Assembly: GCF_934476685.1 (NCBI RefSeq)
Contig: NZ_CAKSNX010000006.1
Coordinates: forward strand, 72,903-136,902
DNA from: an uncultured Ruminococcus sp.
GTDB taxonomy: Bacteria; Bacillota; Clostridia; Oscillospirales; Ruminococcaceae
DNA: 64,000 bases
Reading direction: 5' to 3'
Of this stretch, positions 16,670 through 24,566 are shown piece after piece. The notes beneath the pieces are model-generated. The model was given only the letters and a program-made list of their open reading frames with translations. It searched no databases and was not told where the DNA came from. The position numbers were made by a program, and so were the translations under genes. Position 1 is the stretch's first letter. Every line of letters begins with the position of its first letter.

Positions 16670-17548
16670 TTACTTAGCAAAATCAGCGCAAGCGATAACG
16701 TTGCCGTCCTCGTCTTCAAATCTGATATCAGCGATGTAGAAGTCAGCCTCGTTTGGAATACCCCATCTCATGATTGTGAGGTACTGAGCTGTATCTGTAT
16801 CCTCGAATGTAGCACCATCCTTGATACCAGGTCTCATAACGAGTTCATAGGAACCCCACTCGCTTGTCCACTCAGCTTCGCCGAAATCGTAAAGCTGATT
16901 CCAGCTAAGGCTGTCAGGATCCTTACCAGGCTGTGTAACGAATGAACCCATGAAGTTACCAGGAACGAGTGACTCTGTACCGTCATCAGCTGTGAAGTTT
17001 CCAACTGCCTTTGTTACAACGTCCATCTTTATTGCAAAAATCTTAGGAAGATCCTCTGTATGACCGGCGAAGAGCTTAGACATATCAAATCTTACCTTAG
17101 GGATCTTGTAGTTGTCGCCATTCTTATCAAGGACCTGAACTCTCATCATTGGGATACCAGCGAGTTCCTCAACTGAAAGTGTAACCTGTGACTCATCGTT
17201 CTCGAAGTTCTTCTCAGCCATAGGAGCAAAGCCGTAATCGTCAGCTGTCTTATCTGTTGAGAAGTAAACTGAAGCGTCCTCATAGTTCTTAAGTGTTGCA
17301 GGCATATCCTCGATAGGCTTAGCTGTTTCGCCCTCACCCTCAGAAGACTCGTCTGCTGTTGAATCAGCTGTTGACTCAGGAGCTGCTGTTGTTTCAGCTG
17401 TTGTAGTTGTAGTTTCAGCTGCTGTTGTTGTAGTAGTTGTTGTTGCGTCAGCTGATGCTTCAGATGAAGAAGAATCTGTAGATCCGCATGAAGCAAATGT
17501 AAGTGCAGTCATTGTGAGTGCAAGAGTACATGCAAGAAATTTTTTCAT
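16670..17548 (-). CDS. Secreted lipoprotein with Thr-rich linker (surface cluster member 1)
   Basis: About 292 residues. A signal peptide with lipobox (TFASCG) is followed by a Thr/Ala/Glu-rich linker (about 25-75) and a domain of about 215 residues. The domain is rich in Trp, Tyr, Asp and beta-type segments (SLSWNQLYDFGEAEW, FYIADIRFEDEDGN), suggesting a carbohydrate-binding-like beta sandwich (inference). The first 20 residues are nearly identical to those of the next lipoprotein in the cluster. I start at the ATG at 17548 after GGAGG. It has its own promoter and an upstream CG-centred operator at 17693. Confidence 0.83.
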   Translation of the reverse strand: MKKFLACTLALTMTALTFASCGSTDSSSSEASADATTTTTTTAAETTTTTAETTAAPESTADSTADESSEGEGETAKPIEDMPATLKNYEDASVYFSTDKTADDYGFAPMAEKNFENDESQVTLSVEELAGIPMMRVQVLDKNGDNYKIPKVRFDMSKLFAGHTEDLPKIFAIKMDVVTKAVGNFTADDGTESLVPGNFMGSFVTQPGKDPDSLSWNQLYDFGEAEWTSEWGSYELVMRPGIKDGATFEDTDTAQYLTIMRWGIPNEADFYIADIRFEDEDGNVIACADFAK

Positions 17549-17620
17549 TTTAATATCCTCCAATATCTTTATATGAGCTTTGAGATGTAAAAACTCCCCA
17601 AAGTTCTACTTTACTATTGT

Positions 17621-17649
17621 ATTATAACACAGCCTTATCCCTTTTTCAA
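17621..17649 (-). promoter_or_regulatory. Promoter of surface-cluster gene 1
   Basis: On the minus strand: TTGAAA, 17-base spacer, TATAAT. Confidence 0.75.
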
Positions 17650-17692
17650 TATATTATTTGCACAATTTGGGCAAATATTTTCGTGTACTTTT

Positions 17693-17708
17693 CACAGAAA
17701 ACGATTAC
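17693..17708 (-). promoter_or_regulatory. LacI/CcpA-type operator upstream of gene 1
   Basis: CACAGAAAACGATTAC on the plus strand, a near match to the catabolite-responsive element pattern. Its central CG is 53.5 bases upstream of the -35 edge, a position suited to activation rather than blockage. Confidence 0.55.
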
Positions 17709-17726
17709 AATTTAGTACATAATATA

Positions 17727-17767
17727 CAAAGTCCCTCAGACCTTTTCAGCAGTCTGAGGGACTTTAA
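17727..17767 (-). terminator. Terminator of surface-cluster gene 2
   Basis: AAGTCCCTCAGAC pairs with GTCTGAGGGACTT. Confidence 0.85.
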
Positions 17768-17791
17768 TTATCTTATAAAACCGATATCAAT

Positions 17792-18664
17792 TTATTCAGC
17801 AGCAACGTACTTTGATGCGAGCTGAGCATTTGGCTGATCTACTGTTACCTTTGTTACAGCAAAGTTGCCGCCGATCTGCATGAGCAGTCCGTCCCAGCCG
17901 TCCTCTGCATTGGCATTGTCGATCATCTGGTTTACGATCTCCTTAGGGATAGTGTATTCAACCTGTGTGATCTCTGTCTTGTTTACCTGAATAAATCCGT
18001 CGTCCTTAACAAAGATGTCAGGCTTATTTCCGTCAGCGTCAAGAGCGGTCTCGCCGTCAACTGTGTAAGAGCTGTCCTCTTCGCCGTTGATATAAACCTT
18101 GCCGTCAGCGATCATTGGGTAATCTGTCTTAAGTCCGCTGATCTCTGCGCCGAACTTTGTCCAGCCGTTAGCAAAGCATGGTCCGATAACTGTATATACC
18201 TGATCCTCAGCTGTAACGCCTGCGTCGATCATATCGAGATATGTTGATGCCCACTCGAAATCAACTGTAACGTGAAGATCCTTATCTCTTTCAAAACTTC
18301 TTGCGTCTATGTAGTCAGTACCGGTAGACTCTTCGCCTTCGTCACTAACAAAAGTAGCTGAACCGAATGAAGCTGACCAAGCGTCAGACGGGCCGTCCTT
18401 CTGAGTGAAAACTGTGTTTGTTCCGTCAGATTCAACTGTGATCGGATCATCAGCAGATGTGTTTGCGTCATCAGCGGCATCAGAAGAAGCCTCAGACTCA
18501 GCAGGTGTTTCTGTATCAGCAGCAGTTGTAGTAGTTGTTGTTTCTGCAGCCTTAGTAGTTGTTGTAGTTTCAGCCTTTGATGATGAATCATCAGATGAAC
18601 CGCAGGAAGCGAACATACAAGCTGTCATAGTAAGTGCAAGTGTACATGCAAGAATTTTTTTCAT
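17792..18664 (-). CDS. Secreted lipoprotein, paralogue of cluster gene 4 (cluster member 2)
   Basis: About 290 residues: signal peptide with lipobox (MFASCG), a Thr/Ala/Asp-rich linker (to about 75), then a domain of about 210 residues. That domain is clearly homologous to the one in the protein at 20033-20917; shared segments include DYIDARSF, FANGW, KDDGFI and NQMIDNANAEDGWDG. The domain family is not one I can name; it looks like a beta-sandwich ligand-binding module. Here it is lipid-anchored at the N terminus, whereas the paralogue has a C-terminal anchor. GGAGG precedes the ATG at 18664. Confidence 0.83.
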   Translation of the reverse strand: MKKILACTLALTMTACMFASCGSSDDSSSKAETTTTTKAAETTTTTTAADTETPAESEASSDAADDANTSADDPITVESDGTNTVFTQKDGPSDAWSASFGSATFVSDEGEESTGTDYIDARSFERDKDLHVTVDFEWASTYLDMIDAGVTAEDQVYTVIGPCFANGWTKFGAEISGLKTDYPMIADGKVYINGEEDSSYTVDGETALDADGNKPDIFVKDDGFIQVNKTEITQVEYTIPKEIVNQMIDNANAEDGWDGLLMQIGGNFAVTKVTVDQPNAQLASKYVAAE

Positions 18665-18714
18665 TTTTATTTCCTCCAAAAATTATATCAGCCATAAATT
18701 AACTGTATGTTTGT

Positions 18715-18743
18715 ATTATATCACAATCATTAAAGTTTTTCAA
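18715..18743 (-). promoter_or_regulatory. Promoter of surface-cluster gene 2
   Basis: On the minus strand: TTGAAA, 17-base spacer, TATAAT. Confidence 0.75.
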
Positions 18744-18786
18744 TACATTATTTTCACAGTTACATTAAGTTTTTTTGGCAGTTTTG

Positions 18787-18802
18787 CACAGAAAACGATT
18801 AC
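18787..18802 (-). promoter_or_regulatory. LacI/CcpA-type operator upstream of gene 2
   Basis: CACAGAAAACGATTAC, identical over 16 bases to the site at 17693 and at exactly the same distance (53.5 bases) from the -35 edge. Confidence 0.55.
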
Positions 18803-18821
18803 TTTGCAGGTATAAAACGCA

Positions 18822-18854
18822 CAAAAAAAGGACTCCGCATAAGCGAAGTCCTTT
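18822..18854 (-). terminator. Terminator of surface-cluster gene 3
   Basis: AAAGGACT-c-CGC pairs with GCG-a-AGTCCTTT, with a T run on the minus strand. Confidence 0.85.
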
Positions 18855-18889
18855 GATTTTACTGTGTAAAAATTTTTACTGCGTAAAAA

Positions 18890-19810
18890 TTACTTTCTCT
18901 TAGCTACAACTGCTGCTGCGCCTGCGAGAGCAAGACCTGCAAGTGCAATGCCTGCTGTTGCGCCTGTGCCAGCGTTTGTGTTGTCAGAAGCCTTTGAGCT
19001 TGAAGCTGCGGCTGCTGTTGAAGTTGAGCCAGCCTTTGTGCTTGTTGTTGAGCTGCTCTTTGAAGATGAGCTTGCTGCTGATGAGCTGCTAGCTGCTGAA
19101 GATGTGCCGCTTGTTGTAGAAGATGTAGGAGCTGTACTGCTTGAATCTCCTGAATTATCAGCACCCTTGTAGAGGTTATCAGCTGTGATCTCACCTGTTA
19201 CTTCGATGCCTGTGAAGTGACCAACCTGAATGTTCATACCAAGGCTGTAAGTACCGTCAGGGTTTTCATCTAACTTAGCCTTATTGTCTTCGATAGCTGC
19301 TTCGATATCAGCACCAGTGTACTCAAAAGTCCAGTCACCTGTAACAGGAACGAAATCAAAGTTCTCAGCACCGTCGCCGTTTACATCAGCATAAGCAACA
19401 GTTTCTGTCTTGCCGAGTGTCATGAACAGCTGATAATCTTCAGGTGTTTCATCTTCCTTGTATGTATGATACTCGCAAGTTGCGCTATCAGAAGCGTGAA
19501 GTGTGAACTTAAGTGTTACAGATGAAAGATCATTGCTTGTAAGTACATACTGTACCCACTGACCATTGTACTTATCAGGACCGCAGTTCCAAGCGTTAAG
19601 ATCTGTTGCACCGAACTCAGTCTTAGGAGTTCCGTCCTCATTTGTCATAAACTTGATCTCGCCCTCTACTGAGTCAGCTGGAGCTGTTGTTGTCCATGAC
19701 TTCTTAACTGTGTAAAGGTAAGCTGTGTCTGCAGCTGCTGCAGGGAGAGCTGCTACTGATGCTGCTATTGCAAGTGCAGCAACACCAGCGAAAATTCTTG
19801 ACATTTTCAT
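18890..19810 (-). CDS. Secreted protein with C-terminal membrane anchor (cluster member 3)
   Basis: About 306 residues. A cleavable signal peptide (ends near AAAADTAY) is followed by a soluble domain of about 190 residues with Trp/Tyr-rich beta segments (LNAWNCGPDKYNGQWVQYVL). A Ser/Thr-rich stalk comes next (about 70 residues), then a C-terminal hydrophobic helix (GIALAGLALAGAAAVVA) ending KRK. The stalk and anchor are almost identical to those of the protein at 20033-20917, while the domains differ. No canonical LPxTG is present. The start at 19810 follows GGAGG. Unlike its neighbours, no CG-centred operator is seen upstream. Confidence 0.83.
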   Translation of the reverse strand: MKMSRIFAGVAALAIAASVAALPAAAADTAYLYTVKKSWTTTAPADSVEGEIKFMTNEDGTPKTEFGATDLNAWNCGPDKYNGQWVQYVLTSNDLSSVTLKFTLHASDSATCEYHTYKEDETPEDYQLFMTLGKTETVAYADVNGDGAENFDFVPVTGDWTFEYTGADIEAAIEDNKAKLDENPDGTYSLGMNIQVGHFTGIEVTGEITADNLYKGADNSGDSSSTAPTSSTTSGTSSAASSSSAASSSSKSSSTTSTKAGSTSTAAAASSSKASDNTNAGTGATAGIALAGLALAGAAAVVAKRK

Positions 19811-19878
19811 TGTTATTTTTCCTCCAATCAAACAATACAAGTCATACTTCGACTTATATCAATAACTTTATAATCGTT

Positions 19879-19907
19879 AGTATAGCAGATTTATATCACA
19901 AAATCAA
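19879..19907 (-). promoter_or_regulatory. Promoter of surface-cluster gene 3
   Basis: On the minus strand: TTGATT, 17-base spacer, TATACT. Confidence 0.7.
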
Positions 19908-19981
19908 GTACCGACAAGCCAAATATTTTGATAAATATTGAACTTTTATTTAATATTCTATAAATTAAATAAATACTAAAT

Positions 19982-20011
19982 AAAAAAAGCCCCCGAAAAT
20001 GGGAGCTTTTC
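19982..20011 (-). terminator. Terminator of surface-cluster gene 4
   Basis: GCTCCC and GGGGGC arms (minus strand, one mismatch) with flanking AAAA/TTTT and a T run. Confidence 0.75.
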
Positions 20012-20032
20012 TTAAAAAGATAATCTTTTAAA

Positions 20033-20917
20033 TTACTTTCTCTTAGCTACAACTACTGCTGCACCAGCGAGAGCAAGACCTGCAAGTGCGATACCTGCTG
20101 TTGCGCCTGTTGCTGCGTTTGTGTTGTCAGAAGCCTTTGAGCTTGTTGCTGCAGCTGCTGTTGAAGTTGAACCAGCCTTTGTGCTTGTTGTTGAGCCGCT
20201 CTTTGAAGATGAGCTTGCTGCTGAAGAGCTGCTTGATGATGAAGTATCAGCCTTAGATGAAGTATCACCTGTTGATGAAGTATCACCTGTTGATGAAGTA
20301 TCATCACCTGTTGCCATCTGTGAATTCAGCTTAACGTTGTCCTGTGAAAGCTCAACGTTAGTTACCTGAAGACCGCTGATCTGGAAGATGATACCGTCGA
20401 AAGCATCCTCATCCTTGTTAGCGTTTTCGATAAGAGCATTTACGCAGTCAGCTGAAAGTGTGAACTCGAAAGAGTTGCACTCAGGAAGGCTTGATACGAT
20501 GAAGCCGTCATCCTGAAGAACGTAATCATACTCGTTGCCGTCAGCGTCAACATACTTGTGGCTTGTTTCATCAGCTGTACCTGTTGTAGCTGTCTTAAGT
20601 GTAAGACCTGAAACATAACCCTCTGTCTTGGAAAATGCATTCCAGCCGTTTGCAAATGCAGGCTTAAGAAGTACATAACCATTAGTTGTGCCAGACTCTG
20701 TCCATGTGAAGTCTACCTTAACATCAAGAGCTGTGTCCTTTGTGAGTGACTTAGCGTCGATGAAGTCATCGCCTTCACCATTCTTAGCAAATGCACTAGC
20801 CCAGTCTTCTGTCTGACCGTCTGTGACAGCGATAGATGTTGATGCGCTTGCGCTGATAGCCATTGTAGCTGCGATAGCAAGTGCAGACATACCTGCGAAA
20901 ATCTTAGAAATTTTCAT
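20033..20917 (-). CDS. Secreted protein with C-terminal anchor, paralogue of cluster gene 2 (cluster member 4)
   Basis: A 294-residue protein: signal peptide (to about residue 26), a domain homologous to that of the 17792-18664 lipoprotein (DFIDAKSL, FANGW, LQDDGFI, NALIENANKDEDAFDG), short Asp-Thr-Ser-Ser-Thr-Gly repeats, a Ser-rich stalk, and a membrane helix ending KRK. Before the helix lies ATGAT, a possible remnant of a Thr-Gly sorting motif. The same ligand-binding-like domain is thus displayed by two different anchors in one locus. GGAGG lies 9 bases before the ATG. Confidence 0.83.
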   Translation of the reverse strand: MKISKIFAGMSALAIAATMAISASASTSIAVTDGQTEDWASAFAKNGEGDDFIDAKSLTKDTALDVKVDFTWTESGTTNGYVLLKPAFANGWNAFSKTEGYVSGLTLKTATTGTADETSHKYVDADGNEYDYVLQDDGFIVSSLPECNSFEFTLSADCVNALIENANKDEDAFDGIIFQISGLQVTNVELSQDNVKLNSQMATGDDTSSTGDTSSTGDTSSKADTSSSSSSSAASSSSKSGSTTSTKAGSTSTAAAATSSKASDNTNAATGATAGIALAGLALAGAAVVVAKRK

Positions 20918-20976
20918 TTTTTATCTCCTCCATTAATTAATATGTAAGATTTGAAATTCCTCAAATTCTTAATTAT

Positions 20977-21005
20977 ATTATAGCAGAACCAGTCGGAAAA
21001 ATCAA
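20977..21005 (-). promoter_or_regulatory. Promoter of surface-cluster gene 4
   Basis: On the minus strand: TTGATT, 17-base spacer, TATAAT. Confidence 0.72.
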
Positions 21006-21080
21006 GTGCTTAGTGCAATTTTTTTACCAAATATCGTTTAAATTTGCTCCAATCTTTGTACCGCCTTTTTGTGCAGATAA

Positions 21081-21096
21081 CACAGATAACGTTTAC
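21081..21096 (-). promoter_or_regulatory. LacI/CcpA-type operator upstream of gene 4
   Basis: CACAGATAACGTTTAC matches the 17693/18787 sites at 14 of 16 bases. Its CG centre is 85.5 bases above the -35 edge, that is 32 bases (about three helical turns) further than in genes 1 and 2. Confidence 0.5.
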
Positions 21097-21133
21097 ATTT
21101 AATAGTATTTCCCCATTTAAGAGCTTTTCGAAG

Positions 21134-21170
21134 CAAAAAAAGCAGACTTGGAAGAAATCCCAAGTCTGCT
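21134..21170 (-). terminator. Terminator of the vWA gene
   Basis: AGCAGACTTGG pairs with CCAAGTCTGCT, with a T run on the minus strand. Confidence 0.88.
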
Positions 21171-21203
21171 TAATAATTCGATTAATTTAGTTTTAAAATC
21201 AGC

Positions 21204-23546
21204 TTAATGTTCGCTTACATTGCTGAATGATATACCTACCTGCTTGCCCTCATATGTGGCAGTATATGTAAAGGAAGTGTCTGTCACCTTAACATTGTCG
21301 CCGTCTATTTCAAGCTTGCACTTAGGTGTTTTTTCGATATAAACTTCCTTAACATTTCCGGGATAGTTGTTATCGTAAACACGGAGGATATACTTTCTGT
21401 GACACTGAGCGTCACGGATAAGACCGATAGCATTTACCGTATGGGTATCATCAATAGTTGTAACAACAGGCACACCAAGGCTGAGGAGCTGTTCAAGCTG
21501 TTCAAAGCTTTCATCACCTGTGGTAAGGTTGAACTCATCTCCGCTGTCGTCCCACTGGAGCGCATTAAGTCTGTAAAGCGCAGAAACAAGCTGTGCGTCG
21601 CTTTGATTATATCCGCCTGTGATCTTTTTCAGACCGTCTGCAATATCAAGGTTAAGAAGTTCAACATAATTCCAGCTTAAGTTACCGCCCTCGATCTTAG
21701 TCTTTGCGATAGCCCAGCCTCTGTTCTGAGCGTCAAAATTATAATCTTTATTAACCCTCAGATTAGTTCCGTCTGAATCATAGTCGAGATACTTTTTAAC
21801 GTCCGCATACTTGCTTGTAAATATCTCGGTAGTTACCTCAGACAGCGGCTTTCTTTCATTATATGCATTGCCTGCGTCCGTATCGGACAGGTCATAGCCT
21901 GCCGCATTTACCTTCTGCTCACTTTCGTCAGCAGGAGAAATATCTCCGAGAGAGGTCTGGAGGTTTCCGAGATACCAGTCACGGGCAAAAACAGCCATAC
22001 CGAAGTCAACACTTGCGGTGGTGGTGGTTCTGAAATTCTTGAACGCAAAACCGTTTCTTGACGGCTCAAAGCCTGTGTTATAGAGTGAATATCCCGATAC
22101 CTTATCGTTCGAGTCTGAATAATTTACGATATCGTAATTAAGAGTTGTAACGATCTGCTTGTAAACATCATCAAGAGCAGTAGCGTCAGCGGCAGAATAA
22201 TACTTTCCGCCTGTTGAATAAGCCATATCCTGCAGCCATACTCTGTCGATATCTCTTCCCAGACCGACTGTGAGGACGATTACGCTTTTTTCCTCAGCGA
22301 GCTTTTCAAGCTGCTCTATACCCTCTGGGTTGACTTCATCAGACTCACCGTCAGAGAGCATAACTACGATATTTCTGTACTTATTTCCGCCCTTGCTGTC
22401 AAATTCGTTTATACACTTTTTCAGAGCGGTCTGATTATATGTTCCGTCAAATATCTCATCATCGGTTCTTATCTTTTTCAGAACGTCGGAAAGAGCAGTT
22501 CTGTCAGATGTAAAATCTGTCATTTTGGTATATGTACCTGTGAACTTGCATATAGCTATCTGATAATCCGCATCAAACTTATCTATAAGGGACTGAGTGA
22601 AATCAAGACGCTTGAAGTCAACGTCATTTTCGGAAGATGTCGGACACTGTTCCTTTGGATACATTGAACCTGAATTATCTATAAGGAAGCAAACTCTTGT
22701 TGTGGCAGGGTCGTTTACAGTTTTCTCCACACCCACAAGATATGTACCAAGTTCCATTATATCAGCTGAAACTGTTTTCTTTGACTTGTCAGTTTTAGAG
22801 TCTATCTTTGTATATTCAAGCGTCTCCGAATTAAATCTGAGTACAGTAAGGTCATCATAGGAATAACCCTGCTTCTTCATCTTGCTTTCGTCCATTTTAA
22901 ATGTTATCTCAGCAGTTTTGAAGTCATAGTCAGAATAAATGTCATATGCCTTTGAAACGATGCTTGCGTTTGAAGTAATGCCCAGCAGATCGAGTGTTTC
23001 GATAGAAGTTCCTGCAACATTGGCATCACCTGTAAGCTTAAGACTGCACTGACCTTCGCTGACAGTTACTTCAAGGATCCTGTCCTTGTCAAGATTTGTT
23101 CCGTCTGTACTTGACATTCTCGGATTTGTTCCTGCGATAAGCTCATAGCCGTCAAGAAGTCCATCGCCGTCAGTATCAGGATTTGTCGGATCAGTACCAA
23201 GAGCTATCTCATCGCCGTCGATAATTCCGTCGCCGTCGGTATCCTCAGTCTGAAGGCTTGTACCTGCCGCAGTTTCACGGGCATTTGTAACGCCGTCATT
23301 ATCCCAGTCGCCGTCATCAGAAAATTCAGGGTCCTTATAGGTACTCTGAATATCGAGCTGAGCGATAACGGATTTTGCTTTCTCGATCCTGTTTGTCCTA
23401 TGGATACGCATTCCGACAACAACGCAAAGTGCGATAATTATTGCCAGCACAGCAAGCAGCACCGCAAGAGTGATCTTTTTACGTTTCATACTCCTGTCGA
23501 GGCTTTTTGCAAAAGAGTTATCCAACGAACCATTAAGATTCTTCAT
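21204..23546 (-). CDS. Membrane-anchored vWA-domain protein with calcium-type repeats
   Basis: A 780-residue protein with an N-terminal membrane helix (about 24-46). Calcium-binding TSP3/dockerin-like repeats follow (about 75-145; DTDGDGIIDGDE, DTDGDGLLDGYE). A von Willebrand A domain starts near residue 290 with the metal-site motif DNSGSM. The C-terminal region (about 560-740) resembles a papain-like peptidase around HTVNAIGL and YDNNYPG. I do not see the expected N-terminal catalytic Cys segment, so it may be inactive (inference). It is probably an extracellular adhesion or scaffolding protein acting with the neighbouring surface cluster. Confidence 0.85.
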   Translation of the reverse strand: MKNLNGSLDNSFAKSLDRSMKRKKITLAVLLAVLAIIIALCVVVGMRIHRTNRIEKAKSVIAQLDIQSTYKDPEFSDDGDWDNDGVTNARETAAGTSLQTEDTDGDGIIDGDEIALGTDPTNPDTDGDGLLDGYELIAGTNPRMSSTDGTNLDKDRILEVTVSEGQCSLKLTGDANVAGTSIETLDLLGITSNASIVSKAYDIYSDYDFKTAEITFKMDESKMKKQGYSYDDLTVLRFNSETLEYTKIDSKTDKSKKTVSADIMELGTYLVGVEKTVNDPATTRVCFLIDNSGSMYPKEQCPTSSENDVDFKRLDFTQSLIDKFDADYQIAICKFTGTYTKMTDFTSDRTALSDVLKKIRTDDEIFDGTYNQTALKKCINEFDSKGGNKYRNIVVMLSDGESDEVNPEGIEQLEKLAEEKSVIVLTVGLGRDIDRVWLQDMAYSTGGKYYSAADATALDDVYKQIVTTLNYDIVNYSDSNDKVSGYSLYNTGFEPSRNGFAFKNFRTTTTASVDFGMAVFARDWYLGNLQTSLGDISPADESEQKVNAAGYDLSDTDAGNAYNERKPLSEVTTEIFTSKYADVKKYLDYDSDGTNLRVNKDYNFDAQNRGWAIAKTKIEGGNLSWNYVELLNLDIADGLKKITGGYNQSDAQLVSALYRLNALQWDDSGDEFNLTTGDESFEQLEQLLSLGVPVVTTIDDTHTVNAIGLIRDAQCHRKYILRVYDNNYPGNVKEVYIEKTPKCKLEIDGDNVKVTDTSFTYTATYEGKQVGISFSNVSEH

Positions 23547-24074
23547 AAATCAATTATTCCCCTTTTCTCCTCCATTTGTAATAAATATACATAAATCTGT
23601 TATCATTATAAGCTAAGATTTAGTGCATACGCACAATAAGCATACTGATACACAAAAATTATTACACTATTAATATTAACATAGGACGTCCGATTTTTCA
23701 AGCAGATACCGAAAAAAACATTCACAAATTCATATAACTATTTTTGTCGATAAGGTAATAAATCAATTAATCTGCGTAATTTTTAAAACATTATTTCCCA
23801 AGTTATTAAGCATTCTGCATAAATATTTATTAATTTAACATATTACTTTAAGTATTAGTCAACAACACCAAAGTATGCAAAGCCAGCTGTAACCGTTTAC
23901 AAAATGTTGTTGTATAAAATGTATATCTGTTGCATAAATTAATTATTATATGAAAAGTATACTATTATAAATGTATATTAAGAAGTGAATGCAGATCACT
24001 CCCCTGCCGAACACTAAAAAAGCACAGTAGAAAAATATTTTTTCATCAAAAGATGATTTTTTTGAAAAAAGCTA
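23547..24074. other. AT-rich intergenic region, no gene found
   Basis: About 530 bases upstream of the vWA gene and the tRNA. It holds a consensus catabolite-type site (23888-23901) and a TATAAT (minus strand, 23605-23610) with a poor -35. I see no open reading frame with a ribosome binding site. Confidence 0.6.
23888..23901. promoter_or_regulatory. Catabolite-responsive element-like palindrome
   Basis: TGTAACCGTTTACA fits the published cre consensus TGWAANCGNTNWCA at every position. It lies about 340 bases above the vWA gene start and 190 bases before the tRNA promoter, so its target is uncertain. Confidence 0.55.
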
Positions 24075-24103
24075 TTGACAAACGCAAACTGATGTGATAT
24101 AAT
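24075..24103 (+). promoter_or_regulatory. Promoter of the initiator tRNA
   Basis: TTGACA, 17-base spacer, TATAAT, a full consensus match as expected for a stable RNA. Confidence 0.88.
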
Positions 24104-24147
24104 ATACAAGTACTCAGCGAGAGGTACACAAAACTTAATGAAAATCT

Positions 24148-24224
<77 letters not shown>

Positions 24225-24227
24225 ATT

Positions 24228-24257
24228 AAAGGACTGCTTTTTACGCAGTCCTTTTTA
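24228..24257 (+). terminator. Terminator of the tRNA
   Basis: AAAGGACTGC pairs with GCAGTCCTTT, followed by TT runs. Confidence 0.9.
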
Positions 24258-24318
24258 TTTTGCTTATTCACCAACACGATAAAGATAAGACTTTTTCATT
24301 AAAATCAATCCTTTCAAC

Positions 24319-24347
24319 TTGACATTTATTAAAATTCGTGCTATACT
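24319..24347 (+). promoter_or_regulatory. Promoter of candidate small RNA
   Basis: TTGACA, 17-base spacer, TATACT, predicting a start near 24354. Confidence 0.75.
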
Positions 24348-24353
24348 CGGAGT

Positions 24354-24432
24354 TGCAAAGCGGAGGTTCTCCGAGTTGTGTTTGTGATATGTAGTCGGTG
24401 TTTTTTTGAATGATAGCCGACTACATTTTTTT
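24354..24432 (+). ncRNA. Candidate intergenic small RNA
   Basis: About 79 bases between a near-consensus promoter and a terminator. It begins with the hairpin CGGAG-gtt-CTCCG (24361-24373), then a single-stranded U/G-rich part. It ends with GTAGTCGG/CCGACTAC (24391-24424) followed by ATTTTTTT. No convincing reading frame is inside. The exposed GGAGG in the first stem could mimic or block a ribosome binding site. I do not recognise an RNA family. Confidence 0.55.
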
Positions 24433-24503
24433 ATGTCTCTTCAAGCAACAATGCTCTTCTTATATAGAAATCATCAAACCATTTTTACAATACTCTTATT
24501 GTC

Positions 24504-24554
24504 AAAAAAATCCGACATAACAAATGCGATTGCAAATGTTATGTCGGATTTTTT
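24504..24554. terminator. Bidirectional terminator, 3' end of the GH43 gene
   Basis: AAAAAATCCGACATAACA pairs with TGTTATGTCGGATTTTTT, a very stable stem with T runs both ways. Confidence 0.92.
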
Positions 24555-24566
24555 GTTATTTATGCT

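Noticed and set aside
17146..17496. Gln/Leu-rich open frame inside the surface-protein gene (similar ones at 18307-18591, 18904-19194 and 20053-20307)
   Set aside because: These are off-frame readings of Thr/Ser/Ala-rich linker codons; no ribosome binding site, and they vanish outside the linkers.
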